This document shows, one piece after another, positions 1-8,676 of a stretch of 64,000 nt of DNA. A program made the translations under genes and the position numbers. Source of the DNA: Leucobacter edaphi (GTDB lineage: Bacteria > Actinomycetota > Actinomycetes > Actinomycetales > Microbacteriaceae); assembly GCF_016522535.1 (NCBI RefSeq), contig NZ_JAEHOI010000011.1:186001-250000 (forward strand). The letters run 5' to 3'. The first letter of the stretch is position 1. Every line of letters starts with the position of its first letter. The notes under the pieces are model-generated. The model had not been told where the DNA came from and searched no databases. It saw only the letters and a list, made by a program, of their open reading frames with translations.

Positions 1-1
1 C

Positions 2-1462
2 GAGACGGCCCGCTCCTCCAAGATCGACGGCCGCTCCATCGCTGACGCCTGCGCTATGCAGATCAGCGACCTCGTCGACTGGGTGCGCGGCATCTCCGAT
101 CCCGGTCTCGCCCCGCTCATCGCGAAGCTCGTCGACACCCTCGAGTCGTTCGTCCAGATCGGCCTCGGCTACCTGAGCCTCGACCGTCCGACCGGAACCC
201 TCTCCGGAGGCGAATCCCAGCGCACGAAGATGATCCGCCACCTCGGCTCCCCCATCACCGACGCCACCTACGTGTTCGACGAGCCGTCGATCGGCCTCCA
301 CCCGCACGACATCCAGCGCATGAACCAGCTCCTCCTGAAGCTGCGCGACAAGGGCAACACGGTGCTCGTCGTCGAGCACAAGCCCGAGATGATCGCGATC
401 GCTGATCACGTCGTCGACCTCGGCCCCGGCGCGGGATCCGACGGCGGCGAAATCTGCTTCGAGGGAACCGTCGAGGAGCTCCGCCGCTCCGGCACCCGCA
501 CCGGGACGCACCTGGACGACCGGGCCAGGTTGAAGAAGACCGTGCGCGAGCCGAAGGGCGCGCTCGAGGTGCGGGGCGCGGATCGCCACAACCTGCGCGA
601 CATCGACGTCGACGTGCCCCTCGGGGTCCTGTGCGCGGTGACCGGCGTCGCGGGATCCGGGAAGAGCACCCTCATCAACACCTACGTCTCGCCCCGCGAC
701 GGGGTCGTCACCGTCGACCAGGGCGCGATCAAGGGCTCGCGCCGCTCCAACCCGGCAACCTACACGGGTCTCCTCGACCCGGTCCGCGCGGCGTTCGCCA
801 AGGCGAACGGGGTGAAACCCGCGCTGTTCAGCGCAAACTCCGAGGGCGCCTGCCCCGAGTGCAAGGGCGCCGGGATCATCTACACCGACCTCGGCATGAT
901 GGCCACGATGGAGAGCGTGTGCCAGGTCTGCGACGGCAAGCGCTTCGACGCCGCCGTGCTCGACTACCACTACGGCGGGAAGAACATCGCCGAGGTGCTC
1001 GACCTCTCCATGTCCGACGCCCTCGAGTTCTTCTCCGCCGCCGAAACGAAGATCCCGAAGGCGGCCAAGATCCTGACCAGGCTCGTCGACGTCGGACTCG
1101 GCTACCTCACCCTCGGCCAGCCGCTGTCGACGCTGTCCGGCGGCGAGCGCCAGCGCCTCAAGCTCGCGATCCACATGCTCGAGGACGCCGACACCTACGT
1201 GCTCGACGAGCCGACGACCGGCCTCCACCTCGCCGACGTCGAGTTGCTGCTCGGTCTCCTCGACCGACTCGTCGATGCGGGCAAGAGCGTGATCGTGATC
1301 GAGCACCACCAGGCCGTCATGGCCCACGCGGACTGGATCATCGACATCGGGCCCGGAGCGGGATCGGAGGGCGGCACGATCGTGTTCGAGGGCTCCCCTC
1401 GCGACCTCATCGCCGAGGGAAAAACGCTCACGGCGAAACACCTCGCGGAGTACGTGAGCTGA
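2..1462 (+). CDS. UvrA-like ABC ATPase (excinuclease subunit A paralog), 5'-truncated by the window edge
   Basis: The reading frame is open from base 2, so the start lies outside the window; about 486 C-terminal residues are visible. In order they show the first ABC signature (TLSGGESQR), a second Walker A (GVAGSGKST), a CxxC...CxxC zinc module (CPEC and CQVC), and the second signature (LSGGERQR) followed by VLDEPTTGLH. This is the UvrA domain order. The stretch between the second Walker A and the zinc module is much shorter than in canonical UvrA, as in the UvrA paralogs of Actinobacteria and Firmicutes that are linked to DNA-binding drug resistance rather than core nucleotide excision repair. 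The paralog assignment is an inference from that short spacer. It converges on the minus-strand gene downstream. Confidence 0.88.
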   Translation, partial: ETARSSKIDGRSIADACAMQISDLVDWVRGISDPGLAPLIAKLVDTLESFVQIGLGYLSLDRPTGTLSGGESQRTKMIRHLGSPITDATYVFDEPSIGLHPHDIQRMNQLLLKLRDKGNTVLVVEHKPEMIAIADHVVDLGPGAGSDGGEICFEGTVEELRRSGTRTGTHLDDRARLKKTVREPKGALEVRGADRHNLRDIDVDVPLGVLCAVTGVAGSGKSTLINTYVSPRDGVVTVDQGAIKGSRRSNPATYTGLLDPVRAAFAKANGVKPALFSANSEGACPECKGAGIIYTDLGMMATMESVCQVCDGKRFDAAVLDYHYGGKNIAEVLDLSMSDALEFFSAAETKIPKAAKILTRLVDVGLGYLTLGQPLSTLSGGERQRLKLAIHMLEDADTYVLDEPTTGLHLADVELLLGLLDRLVDAGKSVIVIEHHQAVMAHADWIIDIGPGAGSEGGTIVFEGSPRDLIAEGKTLTAKHLAEYVS

Positions 1463-1519
1463 GCCGGGGCGGCGCAGGACCGCTCTGGGACGCGTGGTGG
1501 CCGCGCAGCGCCCGCGCGG

Positions 1520-2557
1520 TCACACGATCTCGTTCAACCCTTTGATCAGGCGGTAGAGATCGCCGGCAGCGCGCTGTCGAGGGATCAGGGTGACGCGTTC
1601 GAGCTCGAGCTCGTCGCGATCCGCGCGCTCCTCCGGCAGCGGCTCCGTCCGCTCGATCGCCCCGGTCTGGCACAGCGACCCGAACCGCTCGTTCAGCCGC
1701 GCCAGCTGGGCATCGCTCGGGGCGTGGGCAACGCGCAGCACGAGCCGGTCCCGCACCCACCGCAGCGATCGATAGTTTCGCCAGAACCCCGTGATCTCAG
1801 CGACCGCCTCCTCGACGGAATCCGTGATGAGCACACGATCGAGATCGTCTGCCGAGATCATTCCGGACCCGGCGAGCTCCTCGATGACGAACCGCTCGAA
1901 CCCCCGCCAGAACGTGCCCCCTGGCCGATCGAGCAGCACGATCGGCACCGGCTCCGCCTTGCCCGTCTGCTGCAGCGTGAGCAGCTCGAAGGTCTCGTCG
2001 AGCGTCCCGAAGCCGCCGGGCAGACAGATGAACCCGCTCGACTCCTTCACGAGCATCAACTTCCTGGTGAAGAAGTACTTCATGGTGACGCGCCTGGACT
2101 CGTCCTCGTGCATCGCGTTCGGCGCCTCTTCGAAGGGCAACCGGATGGAGATCCCGAGCGATCGATCCGGACCCGCTCCCGTCGCGGCCGCCTCCATGAT
2201 TCCCGGGCCGGCCCCGGTGACCACCAGCCAGCCGCGCTCCGACAGCGCCGCGGCCGCCGCCCGGGCGCTCTCCCACAGCGGATCCGTTTCGCTCGTCCGC
2301 GCCGATCCGAACACCGTGATCTTCGGCAGATCCTCATACGGCGCGAACAGCCTGAACGCCATCCGCATCTCCTCGATCGCGGCCGCGGTGATCTTCAGAT
2401 CGAGCCGGGTCGCGCGATCCTCGCCGAGCCCCAGTCCGGTCGCGATAATCCGGCGGATCAGCGACTTCTGGCCGGTGATTCCGGACTCGGCGATGAGTTC
2501 ATCGATGGCGGAGTCGAGCTCGGCCTGAACGGCCTCGGGTTCATTCGCGATCGTCAT
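1520..2557 (-). CDS. LOG-family (TIGR00730-type) Rossmann-fold nucleotide monophosphate phosphoribohydrolase-like protein
   Basis: The 345-residue protein carries the family hallmark PGGFGTLDE in its central Rossmann domain and an upstream glycine-rich GAGPGIMEAA segment. LOG proteins cleave the N-glycosidic bond of nucleoside 5'-monophosphates (cytokinin-activating or nucleotide-salvage activity). The protein is longer than the minimal 190-aa LOG fold: it has an extra helical N-terminal region (residues 1-90) and a C-terminal extension of about 70 residues. The ATG at 2557 is chosen; an in-frame GTG two codons upstream (2563) is equally possible. It is a single gene between a convergent UvrA paralog and a tandem-repeat intergenic region. 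The substrate cannot be read from the sequence. Confidence 0.85.
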   Translation of the reverse strand: MTIANEPEAVQAELDSAIDELIAESGITGQKSLIRRIIATGLGLGEDRATRLDLKITAAAIEEMRMAFRLFAPYEDLPKITVFGSARTSETDPLWESARAAAAALSERGWLVVTGAGPGIMEAAATGAGPDRSLGISIRLPFEEAPNAMHEDESRRVTMKYFFTRKLMLVKESSGFICLPGGFGTLDETFELLTLQQTGKAEPVPIVLLDRPGGTFWRGFERFVIEELAGSGMISADDLDRVLITDSVEEAVAEITGFWRNYRSLRWVRDRLVLRVAHAPSDAQLARLNERFGSLCQTGAIERTEPLPEERADRDELELERVTLIPRQRAAGDLYRLIKGLNEIV

Positions 2558-2629
2558 GCCCACAGTCTATTGACGGAAGCTTCGGGCCTGGGGGCGGCCC
2601 ACTCGCCGTCGGCGCCGCGCCGACTCACT

Positions 2630-2783
2630 GATCCGCCGCGGCTGCTCCCCTGATCCGCTGGGGCCGTTCCCCTGATCCGCCGGGACCGTTCCCCTGATCC
2701 GCCGGGACCGTTCCCCTGATCCGCCGGGACCGTTCCCCAGATCCGCCGGGACCGTTCCCCTGATCCGCCGGGCTTCCTCGCCT
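2630..2783. repeat. 22-bp tandem repeat, seven copies
   Basis: GATCCGCCGGGACCGTTCCC-type units recur with an exact 22-bp period: GATCCG begins at 2630, 2652, 2674, 2696, 2718, 2740 and 2762. The middle copies are nearly identical and the outer copies are degenerate. The array sits in the region between the start of the LOG-family gene (minus) and the start of the RNB ribonuclease (plus), so both genes are transcribed away from it. Each unit contains a GATC site. No gene is evident; frames open through it only reflect the repeat. Confidence 0.85.
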
Positions 2784-2874
2784 GGCCGCCCGCGAGTATT
2801 CCCGTGTTTCGCCACGCCTCCTCCCCTGATCAGGCGCCCACCTCGGCCGCGACACCTGCCGGTAGTCTGTCCTC

Positions 2875-4368
2875 ATGCCAGCACGGCGCACACGTCTGAC
2901 CCCGGAATCCGCACACGGACAGCTCGCCGCGGCGCTCGCCGCGCTCCGAGCCGAGGCCGAAGTGCCCAGCGGCTTCACCGAGGCCGCACTCGCAGAGGCG
3001 GCGCACGCCGCGGAGAACCCACCGCGCCCGTCGCTCGACTTGCGCGAGATCCCATTCGTCACGCTCGACCCACCCGGCGCGCAGGACCTCGACCAGGCGC
3101 TGCACCTCGAATCGGATCCCGAGAGCGCCGACGGCAGCGGGTGGATCGCCCGCTACGCGATCGCCGATTTGCCGGGCTTCGTCCGCCCCGGCGGGGCGAT
3201 CGACGCGGAGGCCCGGGAACGCGGACAGACGCTGTATCTCCCGGACGGCAAGGTCCCCCTCCACCCGGAGATCCTAAGCGAGAACCACGCCTCCCTCCTT
3301 CCCGAGCAGGATCGCAGTGCTTTTGTCTGGACCATCCGGCTCAACGCGGCGGGCGCGACCACGGCAGCGCACGTCGAACGCGCCATGGTCCGTTCGCGAG
3401 CCAAGCTCGACTACCCGGCGGCGCAGGCCGCGATCGACCGCGGTGAGGAGCAGGGCCCGCTGGCGCTGCTCCCGGTCATCGGCGAGCTCCGGATCGCCCA
3501 AGAGCGGCTGCGCGGCGGCGCGAGCCTGAACCTCCCCGACGAGGAGATCGTGCGCGATGAATCCGGATACCGGATCGAGCGCCGCTTCCCGCTCCCGGTC
3601 GAGGAGTGGAACGCTCAGCTCTCGCTCCTCGTCGGCATCGCCGCGGGCGAGATGATGCTCGAGGCCGGTATCGGAATCCTGCGCACCATGCCCGCGCCGA
3701 CACCCGAGGCGCTCGCCGAGTTCCGCGAGCGCGTGGCCGCGCTCGGACACCCGTGGCCAGAAGACCAGGCGTACGGAGAGTTCCTCCGCAGCTTCGACCG
3801 AGAAGACCCGATCACGGCGTCGATCCTGATCGCCGCCTCCGGCCTCTTCCGCGGTGCCGACTACGCTCCCTTCACGGACAGCCCGCCGGAGGAGCCGATC
3901 CAGGCGGCGATCGCCGCCCCCTACGCCCACGTCACCGCACCCCTCCGCCGCCTCGTCGACCGCTGGGGACTCGTCATCTGCGAGGCGATCTGCGCGGGCA
4001 CGCCCGTCCCCGAGTGGGCCTCCTCCTCCCTCGCCGAACTCCCCGCGCTCATGCGCGCCTCCTCCCAACTCGCCTCCCGCGTCGGATCGGCGGCCCTCGA
4101 CCGTGTTGAGGCCGCGCTGCTCCGCGATCGCGTCGGCGATGTGCTCGACGCGACCGTACTCGAGGTCCGCGGCGACCGCGCCAGGATCCAGATCTCGGAT
4201 CCGCCCGTGACCACGAACTGCCCCGCCGGGCCGCTCGTGGCGGGCGGCGCGGCGCGGGTCCGCGTGGTGGCAGCCGATGTGCCCAGCGGGAAGGTCGAGG
4301 TCGTCGGGGCCGTCGGGGTCGTCGGGGTCGCTGAGGTCGCTGAGGCTGCGCCCGAGTCCGCCGGCTGA
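2875..4368 (+). CDS. RNB-domain 3'-5' exoribonuclease (RNase II/R family, actinobacterial short form)
   Basis: The 497-residue protein has the RNB metal-binding motif near residues 65-74 as D-x5-D-L-D-Q. Three of the four aspartates of the RNase II cluster are present and the fourth is glutamine, which I believe is usual in the actinobacterial subfamily. The later RNB blocks (YAHVTAPLRRLVDRW near residues 350-365) that line the RNA channel are present. There are no recognisable N-terminal cold-shock domains and no full S1 domain, so the protein is shorter than RNase R. The role is hydrolytic RNA decay or processing in the cytoplasm. The last 25 residues are a low-complexity V/G/A/E tail encoded by short 9-bp-type repeats (about 4300-4350), possibly slippage-prone. 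Confidence 0.9.
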   Translation: MPARRTRLTPESAHGQLAAALAALRAEAEVPSGFTEAALAEAAHAAENPPRPSLDLREIPFVTLDPPGAQDLDQALHLESDPESADGSGWIARYAIADLPGFVRPGGAIDAEARERGQTLYLPDGKVPLHPEILSENHASLLPEQDRSAFVWTIRLNAAGATTAAHVERAMVRSRAKLDYPAAQAAIDRGEEQGPLALLPVIGELRIAQERLRGGASLNLPDEEIVRDESGYRIERRFPLPVEEWNAQLSLLVGIAAGEMMLEAGIGILRTMPAPTPEALAEFRERVAALGHPWPEDQAYGEFLRSFDREDPITASILIAASGLFRGADYAPFTDSPPEEPIQAAIAAPYAHVTAPLRRLVDRWGLVICEAICAGTPVPEWASSSLAELPALMRASSQLASRVGSAALDRVEAALLRDRVGDVLDATVLEVRGDRARIQISDPPVTTNCPAGPLVAGGAARVRVVAADVPSGKVEVVGAVGVVGVAEVAEAAPESAG

Positions 4369-4440
4369 GCGGGCGCTCGCCTCTTTTCCTGACGTGCTCC
4401 CGCAGGTGCACGCTCCCTCCGCGCTCGGCTACCGTCTGCC

Positions 4441-5268
4441 TCACCCGCGCAGGTGCAAACCCTCTGCAATCGCTCGCATAATCACCTCCTGCACCTCGTG
4501 CCACTCGTGCATCACCTGCCGGTACCCGACTCGGATCACGAAATACCCGCGCAGCAGCATCTGCGCGTCATGTTCGTTATCTCTCGTCCGCTGTGGCCCC
4601 GTGTGCGTCGCGCCGTCAATCTGCACGACGAGCCGCTCACCCAGGAGAAAGTCCACGCGGTGCCCGAGGATCCACGACTGCGCATAGATCGGGATCCTGA
4701 GCCAGCTCAGCCGAGTCCGGAAGATCGTTTCCAAACCGGAATCCGAGAACGGCAGGGCCGCCGCTCGAACATCGCGGGCCGCGCCGCGCATCGGGAGCGC
4801 CTCGAGAACCGACCAATCAGCCTTTCGCTGACGCAGAGCCGATTCCCACACAGCGAGCGCTTCGTCGAACGGTCGACAGTGGGCCACCATGTGGAGCGCG
4901 TCCTCGATCGAGTCAACCAGCGCGGATGGAGGCACCCGCACCAGGGCCCGGTGCCAGTGCAGCCGTGCTCGGCCGGGATACTTTGCAGCACCCGCGGCGC
5001 GAACCCTGAAGTGCGGCGCCGCGTCAGCTCCACCCACGTTCCACAGGCCGAGTCTTCGTGCCTGCGTTACGCACGAGACCACGAGACCATTCGCGGCCGC
5101 CTGCAGGAGGAGCGGCTCGCACTCCGAGATCGCAATCCATCCTTTCCGTGGCCTGACCATGGTTTTTTGGCGAATCTCATTCAGGATTCGCCGGCGGGAA
5201 AACCCCGCGTGCTGCAGGTCACGGGACCGGGCGATGCCGCCAAGGCCCCTGAGAAATTGAACGGGCAT
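4441..5268 (-). CDS. AbiEi-like antitoxin domain plus DUF559 (Vsr-like) endonuclease-fold protein
   Basis: The 275-residue protein has an N-terminal winged-helix segment (roughly residues 8-45, GIARSRDLQHAGFSRRRI) of the kind found at the start of AbiEi antitoxins. Its C-terminal DUF559 region has GHRVDFLLGERLVVQIDG followed by conserved histidine and arginine residues, the fold of very-short-patch repair nucleases. The usual acidic residue before IDG is Q here, so catalytic competence is uncertain. Such single genes are common in Microbacteriaceae and their role is not established. The ATG at 5268 is preferred because AGGAT lies about 7 bases upstream; an ATG at 5286 is an alternative. There is no partner toxin gene beside it. 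Confidence 0.75.
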   Translation of the reverse strand: MPVQFLRGLGGIARSRDLQHAGFSRRRILNEIRQKTMVRPRKGWIAISECEPLLLQAAANGLVVSCVTQARRLGLWNVGGADAAPHFRVRAAGAAKYPGRARLHWHRALVRVPPSALVDSIEDALHMVAHCRPFDEALAVWESALRQRKADWSVLEALPMRGAARDVRAAALPFSDSGLETIFRTRLSWLRIPIYAQSWILGHRVDFLLGERLVVQIDGATHTGPQRTRDNEHDAQMLLRGYFVIRVGYRQVMHEWHEVQEVIMRAIAEGLHLRG

Positions 5269-5480
5269 ACGGTGATCCTGATGCATGTGGCGCCGCGTCG
5301 CCCGGATTCCTCGCGCACTGAGGATAAGTGGCGGTGATTCTGGGTCCCTCCCGGCGGTGCACGAAGGCGGGGCCTCCGCGGTGCCCGGGGTGCCCCGGCA
5401 CCCGGGGTGCCCTCGCGCCCGCGGACCCCTCAGCACCCGCGGATCCCTCGCGCCCGCGGTGCCCTCGGTTCACAAACAGA

Positions 5481-5538
5481 GCAATGTGCGTTAAATAAGT
5501 CCAGATTCGCGAATTTCGACTTATTTAACGCACATTGC
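5481..5538 (+). repeat. Hairpin element, copy 1 (21-bp perfect stem, 16-nt loop)
   Basis: The left arm at 5481-5501 begins GCAATGTGCGTTA and the right arm at 5518-5538 is its exact reverse complement. The loop at 5502-5517 contains ATTCGCGAAT, itself palindromic. The stem is AT-rich relative to its flanks. A second copy lies at 49664-49721 with a compensated base-pair change. Both copies are followed by TTATTGAACG. There is no T-tract, so a simple intrinsic terminator is not favoured. The rest of the 476-bp gap (5269-5744) between the ispG stop and the DUF559 gene start is GC-rich sequence in which I see no gene. Confidence 0.85.
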
Positions 5539-5744
5539 TTATTGAACGCACGCGGCCGGCGCCGGGCGCCTCCGGATCACGGAGAACACGGGTTCGCTGC
5601 CTGGATCGCGCCTCCCGCCGTGCGGCAACCGGGTGGATGGCGCCAGCACAGCAACACGACGGCAGCCCGCAGGACGGCACCCCGGCAAACCCGCCCGCAA
5701 ACACCCCGGCCGCCGCGCGCCCAAGCGCCCGCCGGCCAGACCGG

Positions 5745-6893
5745 CTACGCGGTGATGACCTCGGGCGTCCCGCTCTCCGAATCAGGCATTTCGGCGGCGA
5801 GGCGATTCGCCTCCTGGATCAGGGTCGCCACGATCTCGCTCTCGGGCACGGTCTTGATGACCTCGCCCTTGACGAAGATCTGGCCCTTGCCGTTGCCGGA
5901 GGCCACGCCGAGGTCGGCTTCGCGCGCCTCGCCGGGTCCGTTCACGACGCAGCCCATGACGGCGACACGCAACGGCACGCTCATGCCTTCGAGGCCCTTC
6001 GTGACCTCGTCGGCGAGGGTGTAGACGTCGACCTGCGCGCGCCCGCAGGAGGGGCACGACACGATCTCGAGCTTGCGCTCGCGCAGGTTGAGGGACTGCA
6101 GGATCTGCAGCCCGACCTTGACTTCTTCGACGGGCGGGGCCGACAGGGAGACGCGGATCGTGTCGCCGATTCCCTCGGAGAGGAGGATGCCGAACGCGGT
6201 CGCGCTCTTGATCGTGCCCTGGAACGCGGGGCCCGCCTCGGTGACGCCGAGGTGCAGGGGCCAGTCGCCGCGCTCGGCGAGCATGCGGTAGGCCTTCACC
6301 ATCACGATCGGGTCGTTGTGCTTGACGGAGATCTTGAAGTCGTGGAAGTCGTGCTCCTCGAAGAGGGACGCCTCCCAGACGGCGCTCTCGACGAGCGCCT
6401 CGGGCGTCGCCTTGCCATACTTCTGCAGCAGACGGGGATCGAGGGATCCGGCGTTGACGCCGATGCGGAGCGACACGCCGGCTGCCTTGGCGCGCTTCGC
6501 GATCTCGCCGACCTGGTCGTCGAACTTGCGGATATTGCCCGGGTTGACGCGGACGGCGGCGCAGCCGGCGTCGATCGCGGCGTACACGTAGTTGGGCTGG
6601 AAGTGGATGTCGGCGATGACCGGGATCTGGCTCTTCATCGCGATGATCGGGAGCGCTTCGGCGTCGTCGCGGCTCGGGCAGGCGACGCGCACGATGTCGC
6701 AGCCGGCTGCGGTGAGCTCCGCGATCTGCTGGAGGGTCGCGTTGATGTCCGTGGTCGGTGTCGTAGTCATCGATTGCACCGATACGGGAGCGTTTCCGCC
6801 GACCATGACGGATCCGACCTTGATCTCGCGGGACTTGCGTCGCGGAGAGAGGACCTCGGGGATCTTGGGCATTCCCAAATTAACTGCTGCCAC
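5745..6893 (-). CDS. ispG: 4-hydroxy-3-methylbut-2-en-1-yl diphosphate synthase (flavodoxin)
   Basis: IspG (GcpE) converts methylerythritol cyclodiphosphate to HMBPP, the penultimate step of the MEP isoprenoid pathway, using a 4Fe-4S cluster. The protein is 382 residues from the GTG at 6893, close to the usual 380-390. The three cluster ligands are visible as C280, C283 (SCPSCG) and C315 ([10 protein letters not shown]). The frame is open further upstream, but conserved similarity begins at [11 protein letters not shown], so the GTG is chosen although its ribosome-binding site is weak. It follows dxr and the M50 protease on the same strand, an order familiar from mycobacteria, and is probably co-expressed with them. 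Confidence 0.95.
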   Translation of the reverse strand: MAAVNLGMPKIPEVLSPRRKSREIKVGSVMVGGNAPVSVQSMTTTPTTDINATLQQIAELTAAGCDIVRVACPSRDDAEALPIIAMKSQIPVIADIHFQPNYVYAAIDAGCAAVRVNPGNIRKFDDQVGEIAKRAKAAGVSLRIGVNAGSLDPRLLQKYGKATPEALVESAVWEASLFEEHDFHDFKISVKHNDPIVMVKAYRMLAERGDWPLHLGVTEAGPAFQGTIKSATAFGILLSEGIGDTIRVSLSAPPVEEVKVGLQILQSLNLRERKLEIVSCPSCGRAQVDVYTLADEVTKGLEGMSVPLRVAVMGCVVNGPGEAREADLGVASGNGKGQIFVKGEVIKTVPESEIVATLIQEANRLAAEMPDSESGTPEVITA

Positions 6894-7026
6894 GGGTGAG
6901 AGTCTAGCGCCGCTCGCTGGGGACCGCCTCGGTTCGGGGCCTCTGACCTCGGGGAACGGCCCCGGCGCCCGCGCGCGGCGCGGCGCGCGCGACCCCACCT
7001 GGGCCGTTCCCGCGGCACCGCCTCCG

Positions 7027-8535
7027 CTACCCGAACAGCGAGACGGGCTTCACGATGTCGGCGTACATGAGCAGCAGGCTCATCGCGCCGAGCACGATCA
7101 CGACGGCGAAGGTCACGGGCACCATGCGCGCGGTGTCGACCGGCCCAGGATCGGGTTTGCCGCGGAGCCGGGCGATCCCGCGCTTCAGCCCCTCGTAGAG
7201 CGCGCCGGCGACGTGCCCGCCGTCGAGCGGCATGAGCGGGATCAGGTTGAACACGAAGAGCGCCACGTTGAGGGAGCCGAGGAGCCCGACCATGGTCTGC
7301 GCTTTCGCGGCGACGGGCGCGTCGAGGCTCGCGACTTCGCCGGCGAGGCGGCCGACGCCGACGACGCTCATGGGGCCGTTCTGATCGCGTTCCTCGGCAC
7401 CGAACGCGGCCTGCCAGACGTCGACCATGCGCTGCGGGAGCCGGACGATCACGCCCGCGACCTGGGAAACGTTGGTGCCGACGAACTCGGGCACCGCGGT
7501 GATGGGTTGGGGAACGGTTTCGGAGGCGGGAAGTGCCCCGATCATGCCGACCTTCTCGGTCTGCGTCCTGCCGTCCGGCCCGGTGACCGTGTTCCCCTTC
7601 GCGTCGATGACCGCGCGCTCGTTGGCGACCGGGGTGAGCTCGACGGTCTGCGCCGCGCCATCGCGCGAGATCTCGACGCTCAGCTTCTGTCCGGGAGAGT
7701 TCCCGATCAGGCCCCGGAATTCATCCCAGGTGCCGATCTTTTTGCCGTCGACGGCGAGGATCTTGTCGCCGGGCTTGAGGCCCGCTGCCGCGGCCGGCGC
7801 GGCCGGGTCGCCCGACTGGCAGGACGTCGCGGTGCTGCCAGCGGGCTGCAGGCACTGGCTGAGCTGACCGAGCGTGGTGCTGTTCTGGGGAAGCCCGAAT
7901 CCGACGAGGTAGATGCCGAAGAACACGAAGGCGAGCACGAGGTTCATCGCGGGCCCGCCGAGCATGATGATGATCTTCTTCCACACGGGAAGGCGGTAGA
8001 AGGTGCGGTCGTCTTCGCCGTCGGCGATGGTTTCCGCGCTCGCGAGCCGCGCGTCGTCGACAAGGCCTCCGATTCCACGGCGCACCTGCGGTTCGTCGAC
8101 TTCTTGGACCCGGGTGTCGTCGTCGCCGATGCGCTCGAGCTCGGCGACGATCTCGCCGCCGCGACCGCCCTCGGCGTGAGCCAGTTTCTCGCTCATTTCG
8201 GCCCTGTCGGGTTTCTGCCCGATCGGGCTCCCCTCCTGAACGACGGAGTTGAGGAATCCCGTCGTCGACGGACGGGCTGTCTCCCCCGGCTTCTGGGGCG
8301 GATACATTCCGGTCATCGCGATGTAGCCGCCGAACGGAAGGATCTTCACCCCGTACTCGGTCTCGCCTTTTTTGCGGGACCAGACCGTCTTGCCGAAGCC
8401 GATCATGTACTGGGTGACCTTCACGCGGAAGAGCTTCGCCGGGATCAGGTGGCCGATCTCGTGAAGCCCGATCGACACGGCAAGGCCGAGGAGTACGATC
8501 AGGATCCCCAGCACGTAGAGCAGCACTTCTGTCAC
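7027..8535 (-). CDS. Site-2 protease-type M50 zinc metalloprotease (Rip1/RseP family)
   Basis: This 502-residue integral membrane protease carries HEIGH (residues 25-29) in the first membrane segment, a PDZ domain around [18 protein letters not shown], and the third zinc ligand motif MPLDGGH near the C-terminus. The family cleaves membrane-anchored anti-sigma factors during regulated intramembrane proteolysis. Between the first and second conserved membrane blocks (about residues 75-165) is a long charged insertion rich in E, D and R, which short family members lack. The GTG at 8535 ([10 protein letters not shown]) is the start just before the first membrane helix. It is flanked by dxr and ispG, the conserved actinobacterial arrangement. 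The substrate is unknown. Confidence 0.92.
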   Translation of the reverse strand: MTEVLLYVLGILIVLLGLAVSIGLHEIGHLIPAKLFRVKVTQYMIGFGKTVWSRKKGETEYGVKILPFGGYIAMTGMYPPQKPGETARPSTTGFLNSVVQEGSPIGQKPDRAEMSEKLAHAEGGRGGEIVAELERIGDDDTRVQEVDEPQVRRGIGGLVDDARLASAETIADGEDDRTFYRLPVWKKIIIMLGGPAMNLVLAFVFFGIYLVGFGLPQNSTTLGQLSQCLQPAGSTATSCQSGDPAAPAAAAGLKPGDKILAVDGKKIGTWDEFRGLIGNSPGQKLSVEISRDGAAQTVELTPVANERAVIDAKGNTVTGPDGRTQTEKVGMIGALPASETVPQPITAVPEFVGTNVSQVAGVIVRLPQRMVDVWQAAFGAEERDQNGPMSVVGVGRLAGEVASLDAPVAAKAQTMVGLLGSLNVALFVFNLIPLMPLDGGHVAGALYEGLKRGIARLRGKPDPGPVDTARMVPVTFAVVIVLGAMSLLLMYADIVKPVSLFG

Positions 8536-8676
8536 CCGTCCAGAGTAGTCGCGCGCGCCTGTCGGCCCGCTGTGCGATCGTGGGCGCTCAGGCGCCATCG
8601 CGAGGGCGCGGAGGCGAGCCGGCGAGGGATCGAGGGGCGGCCAGGCGTTCTCCCGCGCCCCGCGCCTCGTCGCGCG

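Noticed and set aside
2567-3062. Open frames through the 22-bp repeat giving GGSGERSRRIRGTVPADQGN-type peptide repeats
   Set aside because: Period 22 changes frame each unit, so the peptides are only reflections of the DNA repeat. No start signal is present.
5480-5550. CRISPR-like array at the hairpin elements
   Set aside because: There is one palindrome per site, no spaced direct repeats and no cas genes in the window.
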